The notes under the pieces: model-generated | Databases searched by the model: none | Told to the model about the DNA's origin: nothing | What the model saw: the letters and a program-made list of their open reading frames with translations, nothing else | Part shown: positions 1-10,841 of the stretch, piece by piece | Layout: each line of letters begins with the position of its first letter | Numbering within the stretch: position 1 is the first letter of the stretch | Position numbers and translations under genes: made by a program | Origin: Lenzites betulinus | Lineage: Eukaryota > Basidiomycota > Agaricomycetes > Polyporales > Polyporaceae | NCBI GenBank assembly: GCA_022264855.1 | Contig: JABYQU010000047.1 | Coordinates: 62,001 to 126,000 of the forward strand | Direction of reading: 5' to 3' | Length of the DNA: 64,000 nt

Positions 1-162
1 CCGGTCGCACGGCCAGACTCCTGCTGCGACTACGATCCTCAGGCGCCCGCGACTCAGCCTGGGCGTGCGACGGCTCGCGACGGCTGCGACGGCTGCGCCT
101 CAGCCTGTTACGCCCGTGCCCAGCTGTACCGTCCCGGCCTCAGCGGACCGCAGGTTGCATCA
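1..162 (-). repeat. 3' LTR of the gypsy element, cut by the window edge
   Basis: Position 1 aligns with 11797 of the right-hand LTR, and both copies end in the same GCATCA (162 and 11912). Compared with the right copy, this one has a 46-bp insertion at 61-106, itself rich in TGCGA and flanked by CAGCCT, plus three substitutions over about 116 compared bases. All three read T here and C in the right copy. The outer part of the LTR lies outside the window. Confidence 0.9.
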
Positions 163-172
163 TCTCCCCCTC
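163..172 (-). other. Polypurine tract next to the 3' LTR
   Basis: On the minus strand the sequence GAGGGGGAGA runs directly into the LTR start TGATGC. A polypurine tract abutting the 3' LTR primes plus-strand DNA synthesis in LTR retrotransposons. Its place here independently fixes the element's orientation as minus. Confidence 0.8.
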
Positions 173-303
173 ACTGAGATCCCGACCGCCCTCGGTCGGC
201 CATCGATGCGATCGCGTGATAGACCCTGCGATAAAGGTTACCATTTGCCTGCGGAGGCCCACCTATCCTTTTCGCTCTCTCTCCTATGCGCGGTATTGCC
301 ACC

Positions 304-965
304 ATGGATAACTTGGTCGAAATCGAGGCCGCATCGGCTCGCCTGCGACAGACTACTATCTCCTTGGCCCGTGCACAGGTCGAAGAGCAGGCGGCCATGA
401 TGGAGGAGATGGTCGAGACCGGCTATAGCGTCGCAGATTGGGAGGACGCCATCGACCGCTTCCTGTACCGCACGGTACGTCCTATCGGCCATTCTCCTAC
501 TCTGCGAGCGATGCGATACTGAGTTTGCCTTCCTAGGAGTCGTACTTCTTGATTTCCCTCGGCGATACCGTGATGACGCCCCTCCTTACTCGCGCCCGAG
601 TGGCCTTGCGCGCCCTGGAACGACACAGCGAGTGCCGCGGCGCGGTCGCAGACTTCGACCGACGACTCTTTACCATGTCGCGCGACCTGGAAGGTGTCTT
701 CTTAGCTGCCGCCCGCCAGCGCCTGGTCCTTCTACGCTCTCGCTCCTCTGCGATCCACAACGTTCTTGCGATCGCGGGCGCCGACCGGTCCGTGGACATG
801 GCCCAGTCGCAGGATATCGCGGGCGCGATCGCCCGCCTTCAGTGCGACGTCGCGGCCGCCCAAGACGCCTACCGTGGTGGAGAGCGCACGGTACTGGTCG
901 ACCGCCCTGAGGAGGCCGGATGGGTCGCAGCCATGGAGGAGGTTGCGACTAATCGTTCGGGTTAG
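304..965 (+). CDS. Antisense cargo gene A, two exons, helical protein of about 200 aa
   Basis: Not recognised. Exon 1 is 304-474 (starting MDNLVEIEAA), the intron is 475-536 (GTACGT..CCTAG, 62 bp) and exon 2 is 537-965. Both junctions are phase 0 and splice into one open frame of about 200 residues. The protein is rich in Ala, Arg, Leu and Glu and looks alpha-helical throughout; I see no signal peptide, membrane segment or known motif. It runs opposite to gag-pol, between the polypurine tract and gene B. An intron on this strand would not be recognised in the genomic RNA of the element, so it can survive retrotransposition. ATG 304 was chosen because it opens the frame that splices cleanly; ATG 286 in the same frame is possible. 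The existence of the gene is inferred from splice consistency. Confidence 0.6.
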
Positions 966-1145
966 GAAGGAGGGAAGACACCTGGAGGCAGGAGACGAAT
1001 TGCGATGCGTGTAGTCTAGCCCATCGATGGATTAGATGTCTTGCGATCGGTTCCCGATTGCGACCTCGTGTGGCCCGCTCCTTTCTATAAGTCTGCGACC
1101 TGCGATGCGACCAGCCTGGTATCGCACGCCCCAGTACTCCGCGCC

Positions 1146-1749
1146 ATGGATCCCCTTCCTGACCTTGTCCGCGCTATAGACTCTCTCTGCGGCGAACTTG
1201 TCGACCCCGCCCTCTACCAGTTAGAGTCGCAGGTTGCGACCATCGAGGGCGCCCCTTCTTCCGTGGACTCGCCGGATATCCGCCACTGGCACGTCCTTGC
1301 GACGCGTGTCCTGGTCGCCATAGTGCGTATGCTAGCTGCTTCCCAGCGCAGTCATTGACCCGTAGTCGCAGGAAGCCTGTATTGCGATGGGTTGCGACCA
1401 AGCTCTTGTGGATTCCGCGACCGCCCGCGCCCTCTCGGTCCTGCGATCGCAGACTGCGTACCCCGACCTCGGCCCCTGGTTCCTGCGAGAGAGACTTCGG
1501 TACACAGCCGCTCAAGAATGCCTTACTCTCGAAGTGACTCGCGCCCAGCTACGTTTGTTGGTGTCACGGGCCGACGCGGCTCGCGGAGTGGCCAGTCGCG
1601 CGGGCGGAGCCGGGCATACATTGTCTTCTGCTCTTTCCAGCATCCGAGGGGCTTCGGCGCGCGCCTTGCGGGGAACTGAGCGCGCGCTTACCGAATTAGG
1701 GGAGATGGAGGTCGTCGGCCTCGGTGCCGCGGGGGCGGGACTGGACTAG
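1146..1749 (+). CDS. Antisense cargo gene B, two exons, helical protein of about 184 aa
   Basis: Not recognised. Exon 1 is 1146-1322 (starting MDPLPDLVRA), the intron is 1323-1371 (GTGCGT..CGCAG, 49 bp, with a TTGAC branch-like site) and exon 2 is 1372-1749. The join is phase 0 and gives about 184 aa: an acidic N-terminal part, then an Arg/Ala-rich helical part and a Gly/Ala-rich tail. Size, composition and gene structure resemble gene A, so the two may be a diverged pair or partners, but I see no clear sequence repeat. Same strand as A, 180 bp downstream. No targeting signal or known domain is visible. Confidence 0.55.
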
Positions 1750-2177
1750 TCAGGGGAGGCGGGCCGCCCGAAACGGAGGAGCAGGGAAGCCCGGCGCGGC
1801 CGCCGCTTGGCGCTATGGTGTATTTCTGGCGTGCCAATCCTAGCTCTGGCATTTGCGACCCATTGCGATCGGGGCACGATCTGGTGGGAACGCGTCGCGC
1901 GCTCCGCTGCGCTCTGAATGTACCCGCGTAGCGCCTGTTCGACTGGGTCGCGGCGCGTCAGCGCTAAGTCTCTGTGCGCTGGAAATTTGCTTCCGCGATG
2001 CTTCGGCGCTTGACATGCCGCGTGCTTGCGACTGTTAGCGCTTCCCGACCCTGCGCTGCTGCCGTCCGCAAGAAGAGGCTGCGAACAGCTAAGTACTCGT
2101 CGCATCGGTCGCTGGACTTGTGCTCTCTTCGTCCTCCCTCCGCTTACTCCCCCTCTTGCTTCCTCATCCCGCACACC

Positions 2178-4352
2178 ATGGCCAGCTCTTCTACGCCCGC
2201 CGCCAAGAAAGGCAAAGGTCGCGCCGACCCCGCGACCGTCTGCACCGAGACCGTGGAGTACCTCGAAGACTTGTTCAAGGCAGCTCCCGAGGGCGTCGCA
2301 GGCCCTTCCGACTACGCCGCCTTCGGCTTCTCCGCCTTGGGATGGATCGTACGTCCCTTGCGACTGCGACCGCTCCCTTTTGCTGACTTGCCTCCCCAGC
2401 ACCACCTAGAACGCTACGACGCCGAGCCCGCGCTAGTCGCTCAGTGGGGCGACCGCGTGTTCGCGGCTGTCGACGCGGGGCTCGGCGGCTACTCGGGCGC
2501 GGACGACCCCTCTCGCGACGACCTATACGTCGCAGCGCGCGAGCGCGCCGCCGCCGCCCTGGTCGCGCGACACGAGGAAGAAGCCCGGAGCGAGATCGAG
2601 GCTCGTCGCAAGGTGTGGGCAGACGCGCGCGCCGCGGCCGCGGACTCGGACGACGAAGACGACGTTCCCCTTGCGACCGCCGCCCCAGCTCGCCCCGCTC
2701 CGCCCGCTCCTCCCGCTGCTCCCCGGACCCGTGCGATGATGCGAGCGTCCAACGCCCCTCCGATCGCGGTGAAGGCTCCGGCCGCGACCAAGTCTGCGCC
2801 TCCCGCAAAGCTCGCGCCTGCGATCCAGCTCGCGCCCGCGACCAAGCCCGCGTCTGCGACCAAGCCCGCCCCACGTTGAAGGTCACTCCCGTGGCCAAGT
2901 CCGCGCCCGCGCCTGCCCCCGCGACGCCCCAGAAGTCCGCCGCACCGGCCGCGACCGCTCCCACGACCTCGCCCATCTCTCCGGCTGGCCCCTCGCGCAA
3001 GCGCGCCCGCGAAGTCGAGGACTTCGTGCTGGTCACGAAGCGACCGCGGACCGGCGAGGGCTTCGAGCCTGCGACCTACCCGCCCGGTGCGCGCCTGCCC
3101 TCGGGCAAGGAGGCGGTAAGTCTTTGTCTTGTCCGTCTGCGACCACACTAACCCCTCCCTTCTATAGTGTGCGCAGTGCCAGACCCTTGCGCGCCCCCGA
3201 TGCGTCCTGCGTCGCGGGGTACGCAAGTGCGACCGCTGCGTATACTCGCAGAAAGGGTGTTATGCCGCTGGCCACATCGACTATGGAGAGTGGTACGACA
3301 GCAACGGCTTCGACCGCGGTACGTCGCGAATTGCGCCCCCCTTTGAATTTTCTTGCGATATTGACCTCTTTCCTCGGCCTAGCGAACCCGCCCATCGGGC
3401 ACATCTGGCGTGCGGTCCTGACCGCGAAAGGTCGCCCCTCCGACATCCCGAGTGCTGCCGCTTGCCCGAAGGAGTCACGGAGGAGCAGGCGACCGCCCAG
3501 GAGATCGTCGACATCACAGCCGGTGTCGTCGCGCAGCACGCTGCCACTGGAGCCGCGACCGACCCCGCCCCTGCGATCGCGACCTCTCCTGCGACCGCGG
3601 CGGCGACCGCTCCCGCGACCACTCCTGCGACCGCGCCAGAGGCCGCGCCGAAGACCACGCCTAAGGCCACACCGAAGGCCGCGACGACGGTGATTACGCC
3701 CAAAGGGACGGGCTCCTTTCTCCTCCGGCCCTTCCCCCTCGCGCCTCGACGCCTCCGCCCGCTCCTCGCGCCCCGACGCCCCCTTCTGCGATCACAGCCG
3801 CCCGGGAGGAAGACATCACCATGGCCCCTCTAGCGCGGCCCAGGACGCGGAGCGACTTCCTTCGGTTTTGGTGAGCAAGTTGTTCCCTCCGGTACAGTAT
3901 ACTCGGCTGATCGTGTCCTACCCCGGCCAGGAGGATCTGCTCCACATCAGGACGCGACCTCCTCCGCGCACCTATGGGTCTTCTCGCACCATCGCGGGCG
4001 TGCCGAGCCCCTCGTCGCCCCGGTCGCGCGCTCCGGACTCCGCTGCCATTCGTCCTGCGATCGCACCGGTCGCGGGTCCCTCACGCGTCGCGCCTCGCTC
4101 CCACCGGCTGCGACCCGCCCTGCTCCTCCTACGCAAATGGAGCCGCCGCGCGACGAGGAAGTGGACGACCTCGCGAACGTCCCCGGGATGACGGAGGACC
4201 GCCGCCTCCTCATCCTTGCGTACCGCCAGGAGCGCGCCTTCCTCCGGGCCCGCATCTCCGCGCTGACCCACCAGGTCGCGGACCTCCAGGAGCGCGAGAG
4301 GGTGCTGCTCGGCCTTGAGTGGAGCGCGGCCGACTTGGAGCCCGAGGACTAG
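2178..4352 (+). pseudogene. Antisense cargo gene C: Zn2Cys6-like cysteine cluster and C-terminal coiled coil, frameshifted
   Basis: Start ATG 2178 (MASSSTPAAK). Introns by consensus: 2349-2399 (51 bp), 3116-3167, 3319-3382 and 3871-3930. The N-terminal third is helical and acidic, followed by a long Ala/Pro/Lys linker with basic patches (RKRAREVE). The exon at 3168-3318 encodes a cluster spaced C-x2-C-x7-C-x8-C-x2-C-x6-C, close to the fungal Zn(II)2Cys6 DNA-binding pattern (C-x2-C-x6-C-x5-12-C-x2-C-x6-8-C). The last exon (about 4137-4352) ends in a helical LQERERVLLG segment likely to form a coiled coil. The frame must jump by one base near 2865-2880, 3470, 3710, 3930 and 4110, so this copy is broken or mis-assembled. 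A DNA-binding role is inference from the cysteine spacing; no family name is assigned. Confidence 0.5.
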
Positions 4353-4632
4353 GGCAGCGTCGCAGGCCGGCTGGATGGACATGTAGATAGTTTTCTTGGG
4401 TTCGGACCTGTAAGTAGTCGCGTGCGATCGCAAGTTTGTACTCCGGTAGTCTCCCCTCGGCTCCTTGTATCCTTGCGGCCGCGAGCCAGTCGCAATCTAC
4501 GCCTCGTTCCTCTTTGCCCGCGCCTTGCTTGAAAGAATGTGAATGGAGAGATCGCAAGTGCGATCTCTCTGAGATACATAACTAGGGGTATAGGGTTGCT
4601 CTTGCGACGACGGTACGCTTGCGACCGCGACC

Positions 4633-6182
4633 TCAATCTGATTCGTCGCCTTCGCTGCCCCCTGGCCCTGCGAATACTGGCGGCTCGTCTAAGACTTCTG
4701 GTTCCGGGTCTTCTATACCGTCGTCCTCGGATGCGACTAGCTCGTGTAGCCTTTTGCCTGAGATATCTGCGAACCCTTCAGGTAGGGGTATAGCCTTGCG
4801 AGCTAGGTACGGGATGACTCGAAAGGCTGCGACCGGTCGGTGGAGCACTGAGCCATCCAGTTCGCAGAGTACGTATGCGCCTCCGCGATTGCGGGACACT
4901 ACCACTAGCGGGCCTGTGTACCGCGGTCGCATCTTGCGATTCAGCGACTTCTCGATCTGCGTATGTCGCATAAGGACCAGGGCCCCGGGTTTGAAGTCGA
5001 AGTCGCGTATGGTCGCAGCGTGATCGCGCTCGAACTTTTGGGCGGCCTCCACTCTCGCTCGGTAGACCCTTGAGTGTAGTGTAGCTAGCTGCCCTTGCCG
5101 CTTTTGGAGTTCGATCGCACGTCGCGCGATGAGGTCTTCGGTTGACAGAAGCTTTTCTGGCGCGGGCATGAGGTAGGTCGCCTCTGCGATATCCATAGGG
5201 AGGATAGGGTGGCACCCTGTGACCGCGAAGTAGGGCGAGCAGCCCATACGCTTGCGGACCGTGATGCGATCCGCCCAGAATACGTAGGGTGCGACCTGCG
5301 ACCACTTGGTCTGGTCGCCGTCCGCCGCCTTAAATAGCAGTTGTCGCAGATCGAAATGCGACCTCTCGACGATCCCGTTGGCCTTGGAATTGTACGCGCT
5401 GATACGAATATGGGGGAGGCCATATTTGCGCTGTAGTCTTCCGGCTGCACTGACGAAGGCCGACCCATTGTCGGTCACGATCTCCGAGGGTGCACCCCAT
5501 CGGCAGTACAAGTCTTGGAGGAGGAAGTCGGTGATGACCTTGTCCGTTTCTACTCGCAGCATGCGCCATTCCGTCCATGCGACACGGAGCATCGCGCTGC
5601 GACAATGTTGCGGAACCCGCCGGACGCCGGCATCTTCATGGTGTCCACGTACCATCGTACAAAGAGCGCGCCTGGTCGCGCGACCGTGGGTGGGATCAGG
5701 ATCTTGCGATGCGATCGCACCTGACACAGGTGGCACGTCTTGATGTACCAGGACACGTCCTCTCGTAGGGAGGGCCACCAGAAGCGTTCTGCGACCATCT
5801 GGAGCGTCGCGTAGTTGCCTCGGTGTCCTAGCTCGTCGTGCGCTCCCCGTAGTATGCTGAAACGTCGCTCAGGTCGCACTACTATCTTGTGCGCGCCTTG
5901 TGCGTCCTTCTTCCACAACCATTGGTCGTCGCAGAAGAATCCTTGTGCGTACTTGATCAGAGACGCGTACTGGCTATCCGTAAGGCCCAGTGGTCGCTGG
6001 AGCGTTCGGAGCCAGTCCGCAACTAGTCGCAGCCGCGCGTCGGCTTTGGTCGAGTGCTCGTTAGACGGTAGCTCGGTCTCTTGGTCTATCGCGGCCGCCT
6101 CTGCTTCTGTGTCGCTGCTCGCGCGATCCTCCCCCTCACTGAAATTTCGACTGTCCTCGGTCGCTTCGGATAACTCCAACAT
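4633..6182 (-). pseudogene. Gypsy integrase, one frameshift
   Basis: Reading minus, 6182 to about 5590 encodes the RNase H-integrase linker and the HHCC zinc domain (HDELGHRG then TCHLCQ). After a one-base shift near 5585, the frame ending at 4633 holds the catalytic core: VTDNGSAF with the second Asp, then NGIVERSHFD with the Glu of the D,D35E triad. Next comes the C-terminal GPLVVV/RNRGGAYV segment of the GPY/F type and an acidic tail (EDPEPEVLDE). Integrase inserts the element cDNA into host DNA. It ends 280 bp from the end of convergent gene C. The shift in this otherwise well-kept sequence could be recent decay or an indel error. Confidence 0.85.
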
Positions 6183-6255
6183 TGCGATCGCAGGCGTCTT
6201 GCGTCGCAGACGCGATGGGGGGCTAGGATATGGTGCATGAAGCCATGGACCTTGT

Positions 6256-8053
6256 CTATCCAGTCCTCGAATTCGTCTGGGTCTTCCGTGGGGTCATCTC
6301 GGGTTGTGGGTTGCGACGCGACAGGCCGTCTGGGCCGTGCGACGTGCCCGGCACATGTACCAGGTGGAAGTGGAAGGTGAGGATACCCAAGATCCAGCGG
6401 TTGATGCTTGCACTGGGCGCGAGGTCCGGATTCTGTAGCATTCCGCGGATATATCGCGCGTCGACCTCGACTATGAGGTTGCGAACTCCTACTAGGTAGA
6501 TCTTGGTCGCTTGTAGTGCGCGGAACAGACCGTAGAGCTCTAGTTTTGGTTGCGAGAAGCGCGCTTCGCGCTCGTTGAGGGTGATGGACCCGAAGCGGCT
6601 GTAATAGCGCTTGCGAAGGTCGTCTGGGTCGCATTGGCAGAGGTGGTAGCCTACTGCGATGTAGGATGTGTCGACTGCGAGCACCACTGGCGCTCCATTG
6701 TCGTAGTCGATCGCCCGTAGCGCGGGGGAGGCCAGGAGCGCCTCTCGCAAATCGTCCATTGCTGCGATCTGCGCCTCTCCGAATTCGAATGGGCGTCTTT
6801 CCTTGTGAGTGCGACCAGCGCGTGAGCCCGTCGCGCGAAGTTGCGTATGAAGATCCTTGCGACGCCTACGGTCCCCAAGAAGGCGCGTACCTCCGAGAGG
6901 TCCTTGCATGTGCGCCACTTCTTGATTGCTGCGACGCGCGATTCGTCTGGCTTGCGACCTTCGGGGGTGCACCGGTGCCCTACCACCAGTATCTCGCGGG
7001 CGCAGAGGATGGACTTCTTCCCAGAGAACGTCCCGCCTGCGTACTTCATGCGCTGGACGATGCGATTGTTGTTCTGGAAGTGTTCCCACACAAAACGACG
7101 GATCCCTGGGTTCTCTGGGATGGTCGCGTAGGTCCCTCCTTCGTCGCGATAGTCTGACGCAGGCCCCTTACAGGGTACATCGTCGATGTAGGGGACCGTG
7201 ATCTCAGGTATTTCCGGTCGCAGGATGTAGGTGACGTCGTCGTGGAAAATTGGTACGGAATTCGACCATCCCATAGGGAGGGTACAGTGTCGCAGCGCCC
7301 CGTAGGGCGTCTGGAAGGTTGTGAGGTCGCGCGATGACTCTGCGATCAGCCTCTCGTCGTACCCCACGTAGAGATCGAAGATCGCGCCGCAGGCGCGACC
7401 TCCGAACTGTTCGGCTAGGTAGTCGGGCGTAGGTGTTACTCCAGAGTGTTGGATGGTAACCTTGTTGAGTGGCTCTAGACTGTGTACAATTCGCAGCGAC
7501 TTTGCGTCCTTTTTGAGGACGCAGAACCATCGCGACCGATAGGAGGAGTTGGATGGCTCATAGACGCCGGCTGCGATCTTCTTCTTGAGCATGTCGCAGA
7601 CCTCGCGGTAGAGGCCTGGGGGTATAGGGATATTGCGCTCCACCCAGGGTGTGTGTGGTAGCACGGGAAACTCGACGGGGGGAAGAATTCTGGCTTGAAG
7701 CAGCCGCGCTCTGTGTCGTCCCACGCGAACGCCTCGTTGTGTTGTCGCATGAAGTCGTGTAGCAGTTTGCGCTCTTCTGCCCATAGGAAGTCGCCTCCAT
7801 GCGCCTCGTCCATGGCTTGCTTGCGCTCCTCGGTGTAGCGCCCAGTCGGTACGAACGGGGGCGGTCGCGGATTCAGTCTAGGCATCCCCGCTAAAGGGTC
7901 GCCAGTGATGTTGCGCTCTATGCGGAACTGGCCCGGTACGGTGCCTAGACCGGTCGCACCTTCTGCGCCACGGGCTTGTACTTCTTTTTGGACTGTATGA
8001 AGATCCCGGCTGGGGATGCTGCGTCGCGGTTTGCGACCGAGGTGCGACCACAA
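6256..8053 (-). pseudogene. Gypsy reverse transcriptase and RNase H, frameshifted
   Basis: The piece 8053-7680 encodes the RT lead-in (GDFLWAEERK, NEAFAWDDTERG). It continues after a shift near 7680 in the frame 7680-6790: RT fingers and palm with YEPSNSSYRSRWF, LPMGWSNSVP and the active site PYIDDVP, then the thumb (VGHRCTPEGR, RAFLGTVG). After another shift near 6800, RNase H follows to 6256 with LAVDTSYIAVG, REARFSQPKLELYG and VHVPGTSHGPDGLSRR. Together these copy element RNA to DNA and degrade the template. Catalytic Asp residues of the RT are present, so breakage is by frame only. Confidence 0.9.
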
Positions 8054-8490
8054 AGGAACCGGCGTCGGTTTTGTACGCGAATGCGAACGGCCTCTGCTGG
8101 CGCCCAGAGGTTAGGGGGGTATCGGGGACCGCGGGTTGCGCCGCGGTCGCAGGGCTTGCCTGGCCCGCGGGCGGTCGCAGGCTGGGCCCTCAGGGGAGTC
8201 GCAGGAGAGAAGAAAGACGAGAATCACGGGTCGCAGACGGGATACTGGGTTCGCTTTGTGGTTCTTTTGATAATAAGTGGGCTTCCATAAGGCCCGAGAG
8301 ACGGTCGCACGCAGATAGGTAGATAGCAGGGATAGAGAGAGAACGTCCGGTAACTGGGTATATGCGCAGATCTGCGGTATGCCGAACTCTTCGGTAATGA
8401 CCACCGCGATCGCATCGCCGTCGCAACTAGTCAGATCTCTAGTCGCGGGCTTGGGGGCTGGTTGGGCCCGAAAGCGAGCGCGACCGCGGG

Positions 8491-9260
8491 TTACGGTCGG
8501 GATAGTCGCGATCTGTCCTGTGTTCGGCACTTGATCGTGATCGTCTGGTCCTCGTTCTCGAAGTTCTTGACGACGCTCTTGGTAAGGACGTCGAACGGTC
8601 GCCCTAGTAGGAGGTCGTAGGCCGCGTTCCGTATCACATGTACTTGGAGGTACAGTACGATCTCTGCGACCGCGAAGGGGACGTTCCGCACGAGCCCCAG
8701 TGACTGGTCAACCTCTCCGTTCGCAGACTGCATATTGAGGCGAATGGTAGGGTCGTACGAGAGTCCTAGCGCGTGGCAGACGTGCTCGGACATCGCAATG
8801 ATCATACATCCCGGGTCGACGATAGCCTCGACATACTCTTTCGAGTCTACCAGCCCCACGATGGAGCGCAGGGCGTGCGACTCCTTTGCGACCGTAAGGG
8901 AAGCCTTGTCCGGCCCCGGCGCAGTCTCACGCAGGTATACTTCGTAAGGGTCCGGCAGTATGAAGCCTCCAGGTTCGAGCGGGTCGCCGCTGCATGATAG
9001 CTGCGTCGCGAACTCGTCGATGACTTCGTCTACGTCTGCGAATGCGACCGTACGAGTCGCAGGGGGAACCCTCTTTGGCGTGACCGCCTCCCGGAAACGC
9101 GCGCTGATCTCAGGCGCGACCGATAGCAGCTCTTCGGTGGACAGGGTGATGACCGGTGTTTTCATCGTGCGTGCAAAGATTTCCTCTGCGATCTTGGTCT
9201 GATGTACTGGGATCTGGTTCCTGTACGCGGGCTCTCCTGGCTTCGGTTTCGGCGGGGGTG
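8491..9260 (-). pseudogene. Gypsy aspartic protease
   Basis: From about 9260 the frame reads Pro-rich, then GEPAYRNQIP and ARTMKTPVI, into a retropepsin-like domain with the catalytic DPG at VDPGCMIIA (about 8800) and the family's LLGRPF flap-end motif near 8600. It matures the Gag-Pol polyprotein. The true frame runs on upstream of the ATG at 9165 into gag, so gag and protease were one polyprotein. The ATGA overlap of the gag stop and this ATG is accidental (see rejected items). The linker to RT at about 8050-8490 is in further shifted frames. Confidence 0.75.
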
Positions 9261-10841
9261 CCCCGAAGTTGCGTGTGGTCGGTGGCGCGTAAGTCGCATC
9301 GCGCGACTTTGCGAACGGATGCTCGGGTACCCTCCAGTGTTCGTGGCCTGCCTCGCGGAGGCGTGCGACGTTATGGGCTGAGCGCTCTCGCGCTCTTGCG
9401 ACCTGTCGCGACTGGGCGCCGTCCTAAACGTAGTGTCCTGTGTCATTCCGCCGCGTCCCGGCTGGCTCGCTGGATAGCTCGACAGTCCCGTGTTTGCGTC
9501 GCGCGACATTGCGACCGGCGTTCGCGAACTTGGGCCGTTGCTCGGTGGCGGTACGCGCGGGCTCGTCTGAACAGGAGGGGGGGGTAGCGGTCGCGGATCG
9601 CGCGATCCGCTTGGGGGCGGAGTCCCCGGTCGTGGCCGTTGGGTAGGTCGCCGATAGGAAGGTACCTCTACTCCGTCGAAGCGTTCTTTGGTCCGTCGCA
9701 GAGCGTAAAGCTCGTACTCCAGCTGTGCGATCCGGTCTTCCGTCGCAAGCGCAAAGCCGCTCGCCGTGTACGGGTCCTCTGCGATCTCGAACACCATCTG
9801 CGACGCCGGCCGCGACGCGAGCTGATTGGGATTGCGACGATGCCACTCGTAGACTCGATCGCGCATAGTGAGGCCATTGAATCCATGCATGAACCTGGGC
9901 ACATACATCCCGTTGGGTAGACAGACCCGTCCTTCGTGGTTCCGGATACACCGCCCTGCGTCGACGTCTTCCTGGACAAAGGGGCAGTTCCGTAGCATGC
10001 AGCCGGCGTTCCCGCAATAGTGGCAGAAGCCGTCGTTCTGGTCCTGCGTCGCGTAGCTCCCCGACAAGCGATTCTGTTGCGACTGTGCGGCAGGACCAGG
10101 GGCGTTTCCTCGCTCGTTCACGGACTGTGCGAGCAATCGCAACAGAGGGGCGAGGTCTTCCACCTTTACTGACGGGTTCGCGACATTTGCGGTCGCGTTG
10201 GCGCTAGATGGGAGGGGGGCGGTTGCGAGCGTTCCGTGGAGGACAAACTTCGCGGCCTCGTACACTTTGTTTAGCTCGTAAGGGTCGTCCGGATAGTGGT
10301 CCGGGTCTTTGAGCTGCAGCCTCTGCGACACTTGGTCCCATAGGGGAGCGCGGATTCCTTTGACGAACAGACGCGACTGCTCGGACGTCGACAGTCGCGC
10401 TTGCGATATGAGGTAGGTGGTCATCGCGAAGAAGTCGCGATAGTAGCTGGATAGCTCGGTGATGCTAGTGATTGCGACGGCCGCTCGTCTTGCGACGAGT
10501 GCCTCGACATCTGCGACCGAATATTTGCGCGACTCTTCCGCGCCAGGGTATAGGTCTGTAACCGCTTTGACGAACTCGCGATACGCGACTCCAGCTCCAT
10601 AGGCCGGGAGGCTCTCGCAGAGCTCGGATACGTCGATCGGTAGGTACCGCACTACCCACTGCTTGCGCTGTCGGTCCTCCTCTACTCCGCTGCGCTCGAA
10701 GAGCGCTTCGATATCTTGAAAGAAGCGTCGCAGCGTACGCGGCTGTTCCGGAGTGAAGGTGGGCGCGGTCGAGTGACCTCGCGCTGGCATGGCCGGTCGC
10801 AACTGCGGCGCTGGTGGTGGCGCTTCCTGTGGTTCTGGCAT
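9162..10841 (-). pseudogene. Gypsy gag (capsid and nucleocapsid)
   Basis: ATG 10841 (MPEPQEAPPP) is the first ATG. Seen in order: a capsid-type helical region (FFQDIEALFERSG, WVVRYLPID), then the zinc knuckle CHYCGNAGCMLRNC near 10010, followed by NGMYVPRFMHGF and a long Pro/Ser/Arg-rich region. The knuckle is C-x2-C-x4-C-x4-C: the usual His is Cys. From about 9410-9440 the genuine frame (PEHPFAKSRDATYAPP) continues one base over into protease, so the last ~80 residues of the frame ending at 9162 are not real gag. Gag packages element RNA in cytoplasmic particles. Confidence 0.8.

Noticed and set aside
9162..9165. ATGA overlap between the gag stop and the protease ATG in the gypsy element, suggesting coupled translation.
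   Set aside because: The protease frame continues upstream of this ATG with good gag-pol sequence (GEPAYRNQIP, PEHPFAKSRD), so gag and protease were one frame. The overlap arises from a frameshift near 9420.
2865..9440. Programmed ribosomal frameshifting to explain the many frame changes in the gypsy element.
   Set aside because: There are too many shifts, also in gene C on the other strand, and no consistent slippery site is seen; indels fit better.
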